A stretch of DNA of 9,795 nt from Candidatus Aenigmatarchaeota archaeon (GTDB lineage: Archaea > Aenigmatarchaeota > Aenigmatarchaeia > QMZP01): assembly GCA_003663225.1 (NCBI GenBank), contig QMZP01000018.1, positions 1 through 9,795 on the forward strand. Reading direction: 5' to 3'. The notes under the pieces are model-generated. The model did no database searches. It had not been told where the DNA came from and worked only from the letters and a program-made list of their open reading frames with translations. Positions 1 to 5,097 of this stretch are shown piece by piece; the stretch's first letter is position 1; each line of letters begins with the position of its first letter. The translations under genes and the position numbers were made by a program.

Positions 1-194
1 GCCCAGCTCACCCATCGGCGGACACAGGCCTTGTAGTAGTCCGCTTCTAGCGCTTTGCCCAATTCGTAGATTGCTTCTGCAGGATTCTCGGGATTCATCG
101 CGCACGCTGCTGCGGCAATTGCCACACCAATCTCTGTATCTCTGTCTCCATCCAAGCTTTCCGGGCGAAATTCGCCGAGGAAGCTTCCCAGCAT
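1..194 (-). CDS. Partial hypothetical protein, runs off left edge
   Basis: This is an open leftward frame of 64 codons that starts at an ATG at 194 and has no stop before the window edge, so the C-terminus is missing. A purine-rich Shine-Dalgarno (GGAAGGGGG) sits about 7 nt upstream, which fixes the start. The visible part begins MLGSFLGEFRPE, then an acidic stretch (DGDRDTE), an Ala-rich helix-like segment (GVAIAAAACAM), and a predicted helix around NPAEAIYELGKALEADYYK. I do not recognise a family. It lies 88 bp downstream of the 69-residue gene on the same strand and is probably cotranscribed with it. The 88-bp gap holds GC-rich inverted segments but no T-run, so I call no terminator there. 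Confidence 0.6.
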   Translation of the reverse strand, partial: MLGSFLGEFRPESLDGDRDTEIGVAIAAAACAMNPENPAEAIYELGKALEADYYKACVRRWVSW

Positions 195-282
195 TGCGCT
201 ACCCCCTTCCGTCTTCGGCGCTCCTGTCCCACCTTGGCGATGGGGCGGGATCGCCGGGCCGCCCGAAGGCAGCCTAGGGTGA

Positions 283-492
283 TTAGTGATCTACGCGGCG
301 ATGTTGGTCTAGCTGGCGCACTGCCTCCTTTAGCGAGTAGGCACGACCTGCGAAGTTGCATTCTGCGCAGTACCAATTGCAGCTATCTGGATACCATACG
401 CCAACACGCCCTTGTTCATCATATATCCGCCAGCGCCTAATACCGTCGTACCACAGCTCAATATAGTAGCCTTGCAGCTTTTCCTTCGCCAT
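283..492 (-). CDS. Small hypothetical protein with a CxxC pair
   Basis: This encodes 69 residues beginning MAKEKLQGYYIELWYDG. A very strong ribosome site (GGAGGGGGG) lies just upstream of the ATG, and a promoter of the window's shared type sits 36 bp upstream (P1). The N-terminal half reads like a beta-rich fold with many aromatics (YYIELWYDGIRRWRIYDEQG). A CAEC motif follows at about residues 42-45, and two histidines near the C-terminus (QHRRVDH) could make a small metal site. That metal role is inference. The family is unknown to me. It is the first gene of a leftward pair with the partial gene at the window edge. Opposite-strand frames over it lack ribosome sites. Confidence 0.75.
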   Translation of the reverse strand: MAKEKLQGYYIELWYDGIRRWRIYDEQGRVGVWYPDSCNWYCAECNFAGRAYSLKEAVRQLDQHRRVDH

Positions 493-527
493 TTCGTCCC
501 CCCTCCTGTCTCGCGCCTTCCACTCTT

Positions 528-556
528 ATTATACCGCATTGCGCCGGGCGCTAAAC
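528..556 (-). promoter_or_regulatory. Promoter P1, leftward, GTTTAG-N17-TATAAT
   Basis: On the minus strand, GTTTAG (556-551) is followed after 17 nt by TATAAT (533-528). The expected start is near 521, leaving a leader of about 29 nt before the ATG at 492. Four other sites in the window share the pattern, which raises confidence well above that of a single match. Confidence 0.75.
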
Positions 557-691
557 CTCTGTAAACGGTCTGTTACACGTAACGCCCGGCACTGTGGCAC
601 GCGCCGCGCTTTGGCAACCTTCTGGCAGTTGCTAATCTCTCGTTGTTGGCCCCCTTTTCGCTATCGCTTTGCCATAGCAGTACGACACGTC

Positions 692-712
692 TCCGTCTCG
701 CATCCGTCTCGC
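692..712. repeat. Two direct copies of TCCGTCTCGC
   Basis: TCCGTCTCGC occurs at 692-701 and 703-712, an 11-bp period. It lies just inside the transcript expected from P2 (start near 720, leftward). The rest of 557-691 holds no convincing gene in either direction. A GTTAC-ac-GTAAC dyad sits at 571-582, just upstream of P1, and could be an operator. Confidence 0.5.
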
Positions 713-726
713 GTCTTCCGTCCGTA

Positions 727-755
727 AGTATACCAGTCCGGCCCGAATCCTAAAC
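727..755 (-). promoter_or_regulatory. Promoter P2, leftward, GTTTAG-N17-TATACT
   Basis: On the minus strand, GTTTAG (755-750) is followed after 17 nt by TATACT (732-727), with TG one base upstream (an extended -10). Its spacer contains one CCGGCCCGA copy (737-745), the repeat found several times in this control region, so a repressor bound there would block this promoter. It would produce a leftward transcript with a long leader reaching P1 and the 69-residue gene. Confidence 0.7.
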
Positions 756-938
756 CTACTGGCCCGGTAATTTTCTGAGAAACTTTTGTGGCCGCTGATC
801 AAGGATTAGGCACAATTCTGCCACAAGTCTTGGTGCCCTCTGAACCGGCCCGAACCGGCCCGAAACCTGCAATCCTTGTTCGATAGCCGGTCGAACATCA
901 TGTAACAAGCCGTTTAACCGGCCCGATACCGGCCCGAT
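736..938. repeat. Dispersed CCGGCCCGA repeats in a divergent control region
   Basis: Copies sit at 737-745 (inside the P2 spacer), 845-853 and 855-863 (an exact 10-bp tandem), and 918-926 and 929-937 (an 11-bp tandem just upstream of P3). All are in one orientation and the pairs are spaced by about one helical turn. This fits a cooperative repressor operator set or a small iteron group. The intervening 756-840 holds no gene. It contains a loose inverted repeat, TTGTGGC (786-792) with GCCACAA (820-826), and an 8-bp pair, CAAGGATT (800-807) with AATCCTTG (871-878). Confidence 0.7.
877..897. promoter_or_regulatory. Inverted-repeat operator candidate
   Basis: TGTTCGA and TCGAACA form 7-bp perfect arms with a 7-bp spacer. 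The site lies between P2 and P3, among the CCGGCCCGA repeats. The form is typical of a dimeric helix-turn-helix repressor site. It does not match the LexA spacings I know. Confidence 0.5.
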
Positions 939-942
939 AGAC

Positions 943-971
943 GTTTAGCGGCGGCCCAACGGCGGTATACT
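943..971 (+). promoter_or_regulatory. Promoter P3, rightward, GTTTAG-N17-TATACT
   Basis: GTTTAG (943-948) and TATACT (966-971) are exactly 17 bp apart on the plus strand. The predicted start is near 978, giving a leader of about 72 nt to the ATG at 1050. It is divergent from P2 and has two CCGGCCCGA copies immediately upstream of the -35. Confidence 0.75.
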
Positions 972-1049
972 ATAGTTGAGACGCTTGACCAGGTTAGCAT
1001 GTTGTGCTACTATACCGATGACGCGAGATGGGAGACGGAGGTGAGACGA

Positions 1050-1631
1050 ATGGCAATAAACGTCCGCCCTTATGCCTACCGACTTGCCCGCCAGCTTGCG
1101 GAGACGTACGACGATTACACCTATCGCCCGCACAAAGCCTTGCGGCGGGCACTGGCACGCATCACTGGCCGCCCCCGCCCCCGTCACAAGGCCACAACCC
1201 GCAAAGCCTTCTGCAAGACCTTCCGCTACCGCAACTGGCACTGCAAAGCCTTCTACGACCACGAGCACCATGTCTGGACCGTATTTGCCCACCGAACTAA
1301 CGCCCCGACACTCCACACTTGCGCCACTGGCAAGACACTAGCTGAAGCCCTCCACAACCTGCAACTGGCACCCTATTCCCATGCCCCCAAGCCCAAACCC
1401 ACCAACTGCCTCCACCTCCCATCCGTCTACCACCGACGCCTGGACATTGCCATCGATCCCCACAACAAGCTCCTCCTCTACTGGTCACCCGAACGAGGTT
1501 GGTTCCTGCCTTCCTTCCACAACCTGCCCGACGACGTCCGAAAGATAATCGCTAACGCCCAACCCATCACCCTAAGGGACTGGCTGAGACTCGCCCACAC
1601 TCATAACTGGCAACACCAACTCTATCCGTAA
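1050..1631 (+). CDS. Basic, His-rich orphan protein
   Basis: I place the start at 1050 because GGAGGTG lies 6 nt upstream. The ATG at 999 in the same frame has no ribosome site. The protein has 193 residues. The N-terminal half is rich in Arg, His and Lys (for example GRPRPRHKATTRKAF), suggesting nucleic-acid contact. Around residues 85-110 a stretch HHVWTVFAHRTNAP followed by TGKTLAEALHNL is loosely reminiscent of the HicB-like fold, in which a beta sheet is followed by a T-x-x-E-A helix. That is a weak inference. Codon third positions are unusually rich in C, unlike the genes to its right, which hints at a different origin. It is transcribed alone from P3, with CCGGCCCGA operators upstream, and ends at a strong terminator. 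Confidence 0.75.
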   Translation: MAINVRPYAYRLARQLAETYDDYTYRPHKALRRALARITGRPRPRHKATTRKAFCKTFRYRNWHCKAFYDHEHHVWTVFAHRTNAPTLHTCATGKTLAEALHNLQLAPYSHAPKPKPTNCLHLPSVYHRRLDIAIDPHNKLLLYWSPERGWFLPSFHNLPDDVRKIIANAQPITLRDWLRLAHTHNWQHQLYP

Positions 1632-1650
1632 CAGCTCTGCCCCCTTACCA

Positions 1651-1693
1651 CCGGCACCCGCCAGGTTCCACTCCTGGTGGGTGCTGGTTTTTT
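1651..1693 (+). terminator. Strong intrinsic terminator
   Basis: A 15-bp stem joins CCGGCACCCGCCAGG (1651-1665) to CCTGGTGGGTGCTGG (1673-1687) across a 7-nt loop, with G-T pairs only at two positions. Six T residues follow at once. It lies 19 bp after the stop at 1631 and ends the P3 transcript. Confidence 0.9.
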
Positions 1694-1769
1694 GTTGGCA
1701 ACCCGAAAGGCAGGTCGAGGGACCCGGGTCGAGAGAGTAAAAGGAGGGTAGAGAAAGGAAAAGAACCCC

Positions 1770-1945
1770 CTCCCAACACCCACAAAGTTTGACATATGTC
1801 GTGCTATCCAACACCCGCGAAACCTGATATATGCTGCCCCTCCCAACACCCGTGAGGCTTGACATATGTCGTCTCCCCCCCCAACGCTCACAGAGCTTGG
1901 GCGCATGTCGCCTTTAGCACTCACGGAGTCTGATATATGTTGTGC
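1770..1945. repeat. Five tandem imperfect repeats of about 35 bp
   Basis: Each unit has the form CCCAACACCC, then a purine-rich stretch, then TTGACATATGTCG or a variant. The GAYATATG cores start at 1791, 1826, 1861, 1900 (diverged) and 1932, so spacings are 35, 35, 39 and 32. Units 1 and 3 hold the perfect 10-bp palindrome GACATATGTC. No spacers separate the units and no gene is present. A long purine tract (about 1728-1765) precedes them. The set resembles iterons or an operator array. Overlapping minus-strand frames are just the repeat translated. Confidence 0.8.
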
Positions 1946-2024
1946 TTATGTTTGTTGGCTGTAGGGGATGGTGGGGAGTTTTGGTTCAACCGGGCTTCGC
2001 CGGGGGAGAGGGGAAGAGGTTGGG

Positions 2025-2075
2025 CCCTAGCTACCTATAGGATAAAACGTAGTTTTATCCTATAGGTAGCTAGGG
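2025..2075. repeat. 24-bp perfect inverted repeat with 3-nt centre
   Basis: Arms 2025-2048 and 2052-2075 are perfectly complementary over 24 bp and are separated only by GTA. The arms start CCCTAGCTACC, carry the inner palindrome CCTATAGG, and end ATAAAAC. It is AT-rich near the centre and no T-run follows, so it is not an ordinary terminator. It could be a cruciform-forming replication site, a binding site for a large dimeric protein, or a resolution site. Confidence 0.85.
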
Positions 2076-2095
2076 TGGCCTCACGTGTTACTTTG

Positions 2096-2125
2096 TTGAT
2101 AATTGCCGTCGGCGAATGGTATAAA
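2096..2125 (+). promoter_or_regulatory. Possible sigma-70-like promoter
   Basis: TTGATA (2096-2101) and TATAAA (2120-2125) lie 18 bp apart, and the -10 is preceded by TGG (extended -10). It points toward the gene at 2275 but is over 140 bp from it. It differs from the GTTTAG promoter group. Confidence 0.4.
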
Positions 2126-2140
2126 GCGGGGCGTTTGTGG

Positions 2141-2170
2141 TAGGATGCGATAGGATGTGGTAGGTTGTGT
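2141..2170. repeat. Three 10-bp repeats, TAGGWTGYGN
   Basis: Units at 2141, 2151 and 2161 read TAGGATGCGA, TAGGATGTGG and TAGGTTGTGT. A period of exactly 10 bp puts each copy on the same face of the helix. The rest of 2171-2220 is G-rich on the plus strand and holds no gene. Confidence 0.55.
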
Positions 2171-2220
2171 GGGTGGGAAGGGGCCGGAGTTGATATTTCC
2201 CTATGGGGAGGAGGTTATAG

Positions 2221-2249
2221 GTTTGAAAGGGCCTGGGCCGGGGCATACT
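2221..2249 (+). promoter_or_regulatory. Promoter P6, rightward, GTTTGA-N17-CATACT
   Basis: This is a diverged member of the GTTTAG-N17-TATAMT set, with one mismatch in the -10 and two in the -35. Spacing is the same 17 bp. The predicted start near 2256 is 19 bp before the ATG at 2275, with the ribosome site between them. Confidence 0.5.
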
Positions 2250-2274
2250 GGAATAAAAAAGGAGGAGATAGGAC

Positions 2275-2580
2275 ATGACTGGTGAGAAACCCTTGTGGCA
2301 TATGGAGCTCATCGTTACGACGAAGGAGGAAGTTATGCTGGATGGACGGGCCTGCCCGGCGGCGGGCATCCTTGCCACGTGGCCCGAACAAGGCAAGGAC
2401 CGCGTGCTCTATATCCCCGTGAAGGTGCTGGAGGATATGTTCGGGGCCTGCCCCGATGTGCTGGACGTGATCATCCCCAGCAAGCCTCATCTGGATGGCG
2501 CATACACCTTCGTTACGGTGCGGGCGGATGAAGGGGGAGAACTAGCGGTTTATGCTCAAGGCCCGATAGCTCGGTCATAG
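2275..2580 (+). CDS. Hypothetical 101-residue protein
   Basis: The start is fixed by GGAGGAGATAGGAC directly upstream of the ATG. The protein begins MTGEKPLWHMELIVTTKEEV and is mixed alpha/beta, mildly acidic, with no signal peptide or membrane segment. A segment DRVLYIPVKVLEDMFGACPD looks like a strand followed by a helix, and YTFVTVRADEGGELAVYAQ like a beta hairpin near the C-terminus. I do not recognise it. It is probably transcribed alone from P6 and faces the leftward gene at 2610-2953 tail to tail. The 29 bp between the stops contain no clear terminator. Confidence 0.7.
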   Translation: MTGEKPLWHMELIVTTKEEVMLDGRACPAAGILATWPEQGKDRVLYIPVKVLEDMFGACPDVLDVIIPSKPHLDGAYTFVTVRADEGGELAVYAQGPIARS

Positions 2581-2609
2581 CAAGGGATGTTTTGAGGCTG
2601 ACTGGGGCC

Positions 2610-2953
2610 CTATGAAGAGCTTCCGTTTGTCACAGTCTTCCTCCACGACCGCCAAGCTTTCTGTTTGGGACCGAAAGCCTTCACCGTATGCCACTGTTTG
2701 GTGCGGCCTGCACGCCAGGCCAGAAAGATGGGCGTGCCGGTTGCGTTAACTGCTTTCTGGATGGCCTTCTCCCAAGTCTGATAGCGATGGTCGTCTTCCC
2801 ATCCTGCAGCAACCTGTAGTGAAATATCTTCGCCTCTTCGTGGTCTTCAGCCCAGTCGTGATATGTTACCACAAGAGGTTCAGGCTGGCCGGGGTCAATG
2901 GCATCTGTCTGATACTTAAACTCCATGCCGGGATTCCAAGCTCCCCTTCCCAT
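2610..2953 (-). CDS. Small hypothetical protein with an apparent -1 frameshift
   Basis: The ATG at 2953 has AAAGGAGG just upstream and promoter P4 beyond it. In the starting frame the protein reads well to about residue 50 (DPGQPEPLVVTYHDWAEDH, then EEAKIFHYRL). After that it becomes Arg/Pro/Ser-rich nonsense, with a stop at 2681-2683. The -1 frame is open from 2846 to a TAG at 2610-2612 and reads as natural protein: GWEDDHRYQTWEKAIQKAV, then TPIFLAWRAGRTKQWHTV and FGPKQKAW. The two halves joined would give about 115 residues. I see no slippery heptamer, so a one-base deletion or a sequencing error is more likely than programmed frameshifting. Function is unknown. Confidence 0.6.
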
Positions 2954-2989
2954 GCTTATCCTCCTTTCGCATGATGGGCTATCACGGTC

Positions 2990-3019
2990 AGTATACCATG
3001 CAGGGCAGGCCAGCTAAAC
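2990..3019 (-). promoter_or_regulatory. Promoter P4, leftward, GTTTAG-N18-TATACT
   Basis: On the minus strand, GTTTAG (3019-3014) is followed after 18 nt by TATACT (2995-2990), with TGG before the -10. The start is expected near 2983, 30 nt upstream of the ATG at 2953. Its -35 begins 2 bp past the CCA end of tRNA-Glu(CUC), so the gene can be read from P4 or by read-through from the tRNAs. Confidence 0.7.
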
Positions 3020-3020
3020 A

Positions 3021-3095
3021 TGGTGCCCTCGGTGGGATTCGAACCCACATCTCCGGCTTGAGGGGCCGGTATCCTTGCCATTAGACGACGAGGGC
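3021..3095 (-). tRNA. tRNA-Glu(CUC) with C33
   Basis: A full cloverleaf of 75 nt with encoded CCA: acceptor GCCCTCG/CGAGGGC, D arm starting GTCT, anticodon stem CCGGC/GCCGG, T arm with GGGTTCGAATCCC, and discriminator A. The anticodon loop is CCCTCAA, so the anticodon is CUC (codon GAG, Glu). Position 33, almost always U, is C here. The neighbouring tRNA-Glu(UUC) has the normal U33. The gene follows Ro60 and the first tRNA in the same direction, spaced by 10 bp, so it is probably cut from the same transcript. Confidence 0.9.
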
Positions 3096-3105
3096 ACCAA
3101 AGGAC

Positions 3106-3180
3106 TGGTGGCCCCGACGGGATTCGAACCCGTGTTACCGCCTTGAAAGAGCGGCGTCCTAGCCACTAGACGACGGGGCC
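3106..3180 (-). tRNA. tRNA-Glu(UUC)
   Basis: A 75-nt cloverleaf with encoded CCA: acceptor GGCCCCG/CGGGGCC, D arm GTCT-AGTGGCTAGG, anticodon loop CTTTCAA (anticodon UUC, codons GAA/GAG), T arm CGGGTTCGAATCCCG, and discriminator A. Its 5' end lies 10 bp after the stop of the Ro60 gene on the same strand, which implies cotranscription and release by RNase P. Confidence 0.95.
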
Positions 3181-3190
3181 ACCCACCAGT

Positions 3191-4693
3191 TCATTCAAGG
3201 GCGGGCCCTTCTGGCCCTTCCCAGTTTTCAATCACATCAACCAACTTATCCCAAACGAGGATGATCTTGAAGATGTTATCATTGAAGCCGCCGATGTCAA
3301 GGATGCGTGGGTTCTGCGGCAAGTCACTGGTGCCGTATGGGGCCAGGCAGACATTGACCACCCGAAGTTCCGGATTAAGGCCCAGAAGCTTTTTGATAGC
3401 CTCCCCTGCATAGCCCCAGCCACCCGGCAACCAGGACTGCTCATCCGTGAGTATCACCACATAGTCAAGCTGGTTAGCATAGGCTGCTACCTTCTCAATG
3501 GCTTCGGCCAAGTTGGTGCCACCGCCATCAACGTAAATCTGCTTGAAGATGTCATATGTCCGGCTGGAGCGGCTTACTTTGCATTGCTGAGCCCCAGTGC
3601 CATAGCTGATTATCACACCACTCTGAGCCTTCTTGAACGCTGCAGCAGCAAACAGTCGGGCCACATCAACTCGGCTGCCCATTGACCTCGCACTCAGGAA
3701 GCCCAACATGCTGCCGCTCGTATCCACAAGCACACCTACGCGGCCTAGTGAAGGCACATTGTCTGTTGCTATTTCTATGGCATCAATCAGGGCGTCTTCG
3801 GCTTCCTGCTTGGCAGCCAAACTGATGTTCTCGCCTTCCAACTGCTGCACGCTTGCCAAGGCGGTCAGGAAACGGAATGGCATAATCTTGGGATGCCGGG
3901 CTGCTGCCAGAACTTTTTCTCTGTCAATTGGCACATTATGCTTAAGTAAATTGCACAGGTTGCGAATATAAGCCATAGGCGGCATGATTTCAGCAGCCCT
4001 CATCCAGGTCTCGTGGTTGCTGCCATAAGCACTGATAAGAGACTCCCAAGTGGTGGCCTTGCCTTCCACGTGAGCCTTAATCTCCTCAGGTGTATCTTCA
4101 CCAATCTCGCCGGTTACAACCCACTTGAATGCGGCGGCCTGGGCTGCATCCTTGGGCTTCGGGTGAATAACGTTCAGCACATCAACAAGGCTCCATTCAC
4201 GAGTTTTGCCACGATACTTGATAATCTCATACGGCGTCAAAGCTTGCAGCCTCTTGGCAATTGCTCTTCGCAGGGCCATAGGGATGGGGCCGCCATATAC
4301 CTCTTTATATATAGCCAGCACTTCGGCGGGTTCATCGGCCCTTGCCATGATAACTGGCCCCCACTTGGCAACCCATGGCTTAGGCGCACATTCGTGGGCC
4401 GGGTGCCCTGCCATCACAGCCAGCAGGAACTGCGGGGCCGTCCTCATGCCAAGTTCATGACGCAGCCATGCAGCCAGCTTTAGCACGAATTCAGGGTCTT
4501 TGGCCCCGACTTCCAGCACCAGATTCTTGATGGCCTCAGTGATTTCATGTTTGGGTGCATAGAAAGTGTCCTCGAAGAAGTGTGTGGCACACCGGAGTGC
4601 CAGCTCCAGCTTGGGTGGATACTTATACGCCGGAGCCCCCTCATAGTTAACCGTCTTGCCTGCAGTCCGTTTGGGCTTGTTGAACTTAGTCAT
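3191..4693 (-). CDS. rsr: Ro60/Rsr-family RNA-binding protein (TROVE + vWA)
   Basis: This is a 500-residue ring-shaped RNA-binding protein. Ro60 orthologs bind misfolded RNA through the ring and Y RNAs on the outer face, and in bacteria work with exoribonucleases such as PNPase (known for the family). Residues about 15-310 are the helical TROVE domain (YEGAPAYKYPPKLELALRC near the start, LKLAAWLRHELGMRTAPQFL at 71-90). Residues about 315-490 are a von Willebrand A domain with an intact metal site: D324-T-S326-G-S328, T393 in GGGTNL and D417 in ILTDEQS. The length is close to other bacterial Rsr proteins. I chose the ATG at 4693 because AAAGGAGG (4709-4702) lies 8 nt before it. The same frame opens upstream to 4912, but that part would overlap the terminator hairpin and RNA 1. 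It follows a Y-like RNA array and precedes two tRNA-Glu genes. Confidence 0.92.
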   Translation of the reverse strand: MTKFNKPKRTAGKTVNYEGAPAYKYPPKLELALRCATHFFEDTFYAPKHEITEAIKNLVLEVGAKDPEFVLKLAAWLRHELGMRTAPQFLLAVMAGHPAHECAPKPWVAKWGPVIMARADEPAEVLAIYKEVYGGPIPMALRRAIAKRLQALTPYEIIKYRGKTREWSLVDVLNVIHPKPKDAAQAAAFKWVVTGEIGEDTPEEIKAHVEGKATTWESLISAYGSNHETWMRAAEIMPPMAYIRNLCNLLKHNVPIDREKVLAAARHPKIMPFRFLTALASVQQLEGENISLAAKQEAEDALIDAIEIATDNVPSLGRVGVLVDTSGSMLGFLSARSMGSRVDVARLFAAAAFKKAQSGVIISYGTGAQQCKVSRSSRTYDIFKQIYVDGGGTNLAEAIEKVAAYANQLDYVVILTDEQSWLPGGWGYAGEAIKKLLGLNPELRVVNVCLAPYGTSDLPQNPRILDIGGFNDNIFKIILVWDKLVDVIENWEGPEGPALE

Positions 4694-4711
4694 CGGAATC
4701 GTCCTCCTTTC

Positions 4712-4751
4712 AAAAATAAAAAGCGTCGTCCCGCACGATGCGAGACGACGC
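4712..4751 (-). terminator. Intrinsic-terminator-like hairpin before the Ro60 ribosome site
   Basis: On the minus strand, GCGTCGTC and GACGACGC form a perfect 8-bp GC-rich stem (4751-4744 with 4730-4723) around a 13-nt loop. TTTTTATTTTT follows directly, then the Ro60 ribosome site within a few bases. It would end the Y-like RNA transcript and let a fraction continue into Ro60, acting as an attenuator. The loop carries part of a 14-nt identity, on the opposite strand, with the 3' end of RNA 2. Confidence 0.75.
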
Positions 4752-4793
4752 CACCGTCTGTGGGCCAAGGGAGGCCTCGGAGGTTGAATGCTA

Positions 4794-4912
4794 TTGGTGC
4801 GAGTATCTTTGGTGGCGGTGATGGGATCGGACACACAAGGCCCTGGGCCGTTGTTGGACGGCTTGCTGCCTTGCTTTCTCGTAGAAGTAACCGCCACCTC
4901 GCAGCGCACCAA
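4794..4912 (-). ncRNA. Y-like RNA 1 (119 nt, Ro60-proximal)
   Basis: Two stacked helices close this unit: outer TTGGTGCG/CGCACCAA (4794-4801 with 4905-4912) and inner 8 bp (4811-4818 with 4891-4898). They are separated by an internal loop of 9 and 6 nt. Read in the Ro60 direction, the 5' arm carries the block TGCGAG-N3-GCGGTTACTTC, shared by all three units. The N3 differs but stays paired. The distal part is longest here, with further helices at 4836-4841/4868-4873 and 4847-4851/4858-4862. A conserved end stem with a variable distal part is the layout of Y RNAs, which scaffold Ro60. The 42 nt between this unit and the terminator show nothing beyond a GAGGCCTC palindrome. Confidence 0.7.
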
Positions 4913-4918
4913 AATCTC

Positions 4919-4999
4919 TTGGCACGAGAATCATGACAGCGGCACTGGGTCGCCCCCAGGCTGAAGTGGCGAAGTAACCGCTGTCTCGCATCGTGCCAA
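4919..4999 (-). ncRNA. Y-like RNA 2 (81 nt)
   Basis: Same plan as its neighbours: outer 9-bp helix TTGGCACGA/TCGTGCCAA (4919-4927 with 4991-4999), an internal loop of 7 and 5 nt, and inner helix GACAGCGG/CCGCTGTC (4935-4942 with 4978-4985). The conserved block has N3 = ACA, paired with TGT. The distal loop can fold a small CTGG/CCAG hairpin. Only 6 nt separate it from RNA 1, so both must come from one precursor by processing. Confidence 0.7.
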
Positions 5000-5023
5000 A
5001 CTTCCCTTGATTTTCAAGGTTGA

Positions 5024-5091
5024 GCGCGTAGAGCATGTTTGGTTGCGGGACCGGTTCGACCCGAAGTAACCGCAACCTCGCAGCTACGCGC
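5024..5091 (-). ncRNA. Y-like RNA 3 (68 nt, promoter-proximal)
   Basis: Outer helix GCGCGTAG/CTACGCGC (5024-5031 with 5084-5091), an internal loop of 9 and 6 nt, inner helix GGTTGCGG/CCGCAACC (5041-5048 with 5070-5077), and a short 21-nt cap. The conserved block has N3 = GTT. Its 5' end at 5091 is exactly the start expected from promoter P5. The 24 nt between it and RNA 2 hold a small hairpin, CCTTGA-ttt-TCAAGG (5005-5019), possibly a processing signal. Confidence 0.7.
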
Positions 5092-5097
5092 AGGTTT

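Noticed and set aside
539..727. Rightward 62-codon frame in the control region
   Set aside because: Arg-rich low-quality text, no ribosome site, and it runs across two leftward promoters.
1770..1945. CRISPR array
   Set aside because: The 35-bp units abut directly with no unique spacers, they vary inside the unit, and no cas gene is present.
3633..4483. Rightward frames over the Ro60 gene (112, 156 and 84 codons)
   Set aside because: They are antisense shadows of a clear conserved gene, with no ribosome sites.
4694..4912. Longer N-terminus of Ro60 starting at 4912
   Set aside because: The extra residues overlap RNA 1 and the terminator hairpin, and a strong ribosome site lies just before the ATG at 4693. 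The added text is low-quality protein.
4794..5091. Y-like RNAs transcribed on the plus strand, with GGCGAAG at 4969-4974 resembling a bacterial Y RNA motif I recall
   Set aside because: The helices would fold on either strand, but the promoter at 5098-5126 ending exactly at RNA 3 and the terminator before Ro60 both support the minus strand. The plus strand shows neither. I cannot fully exclude it.
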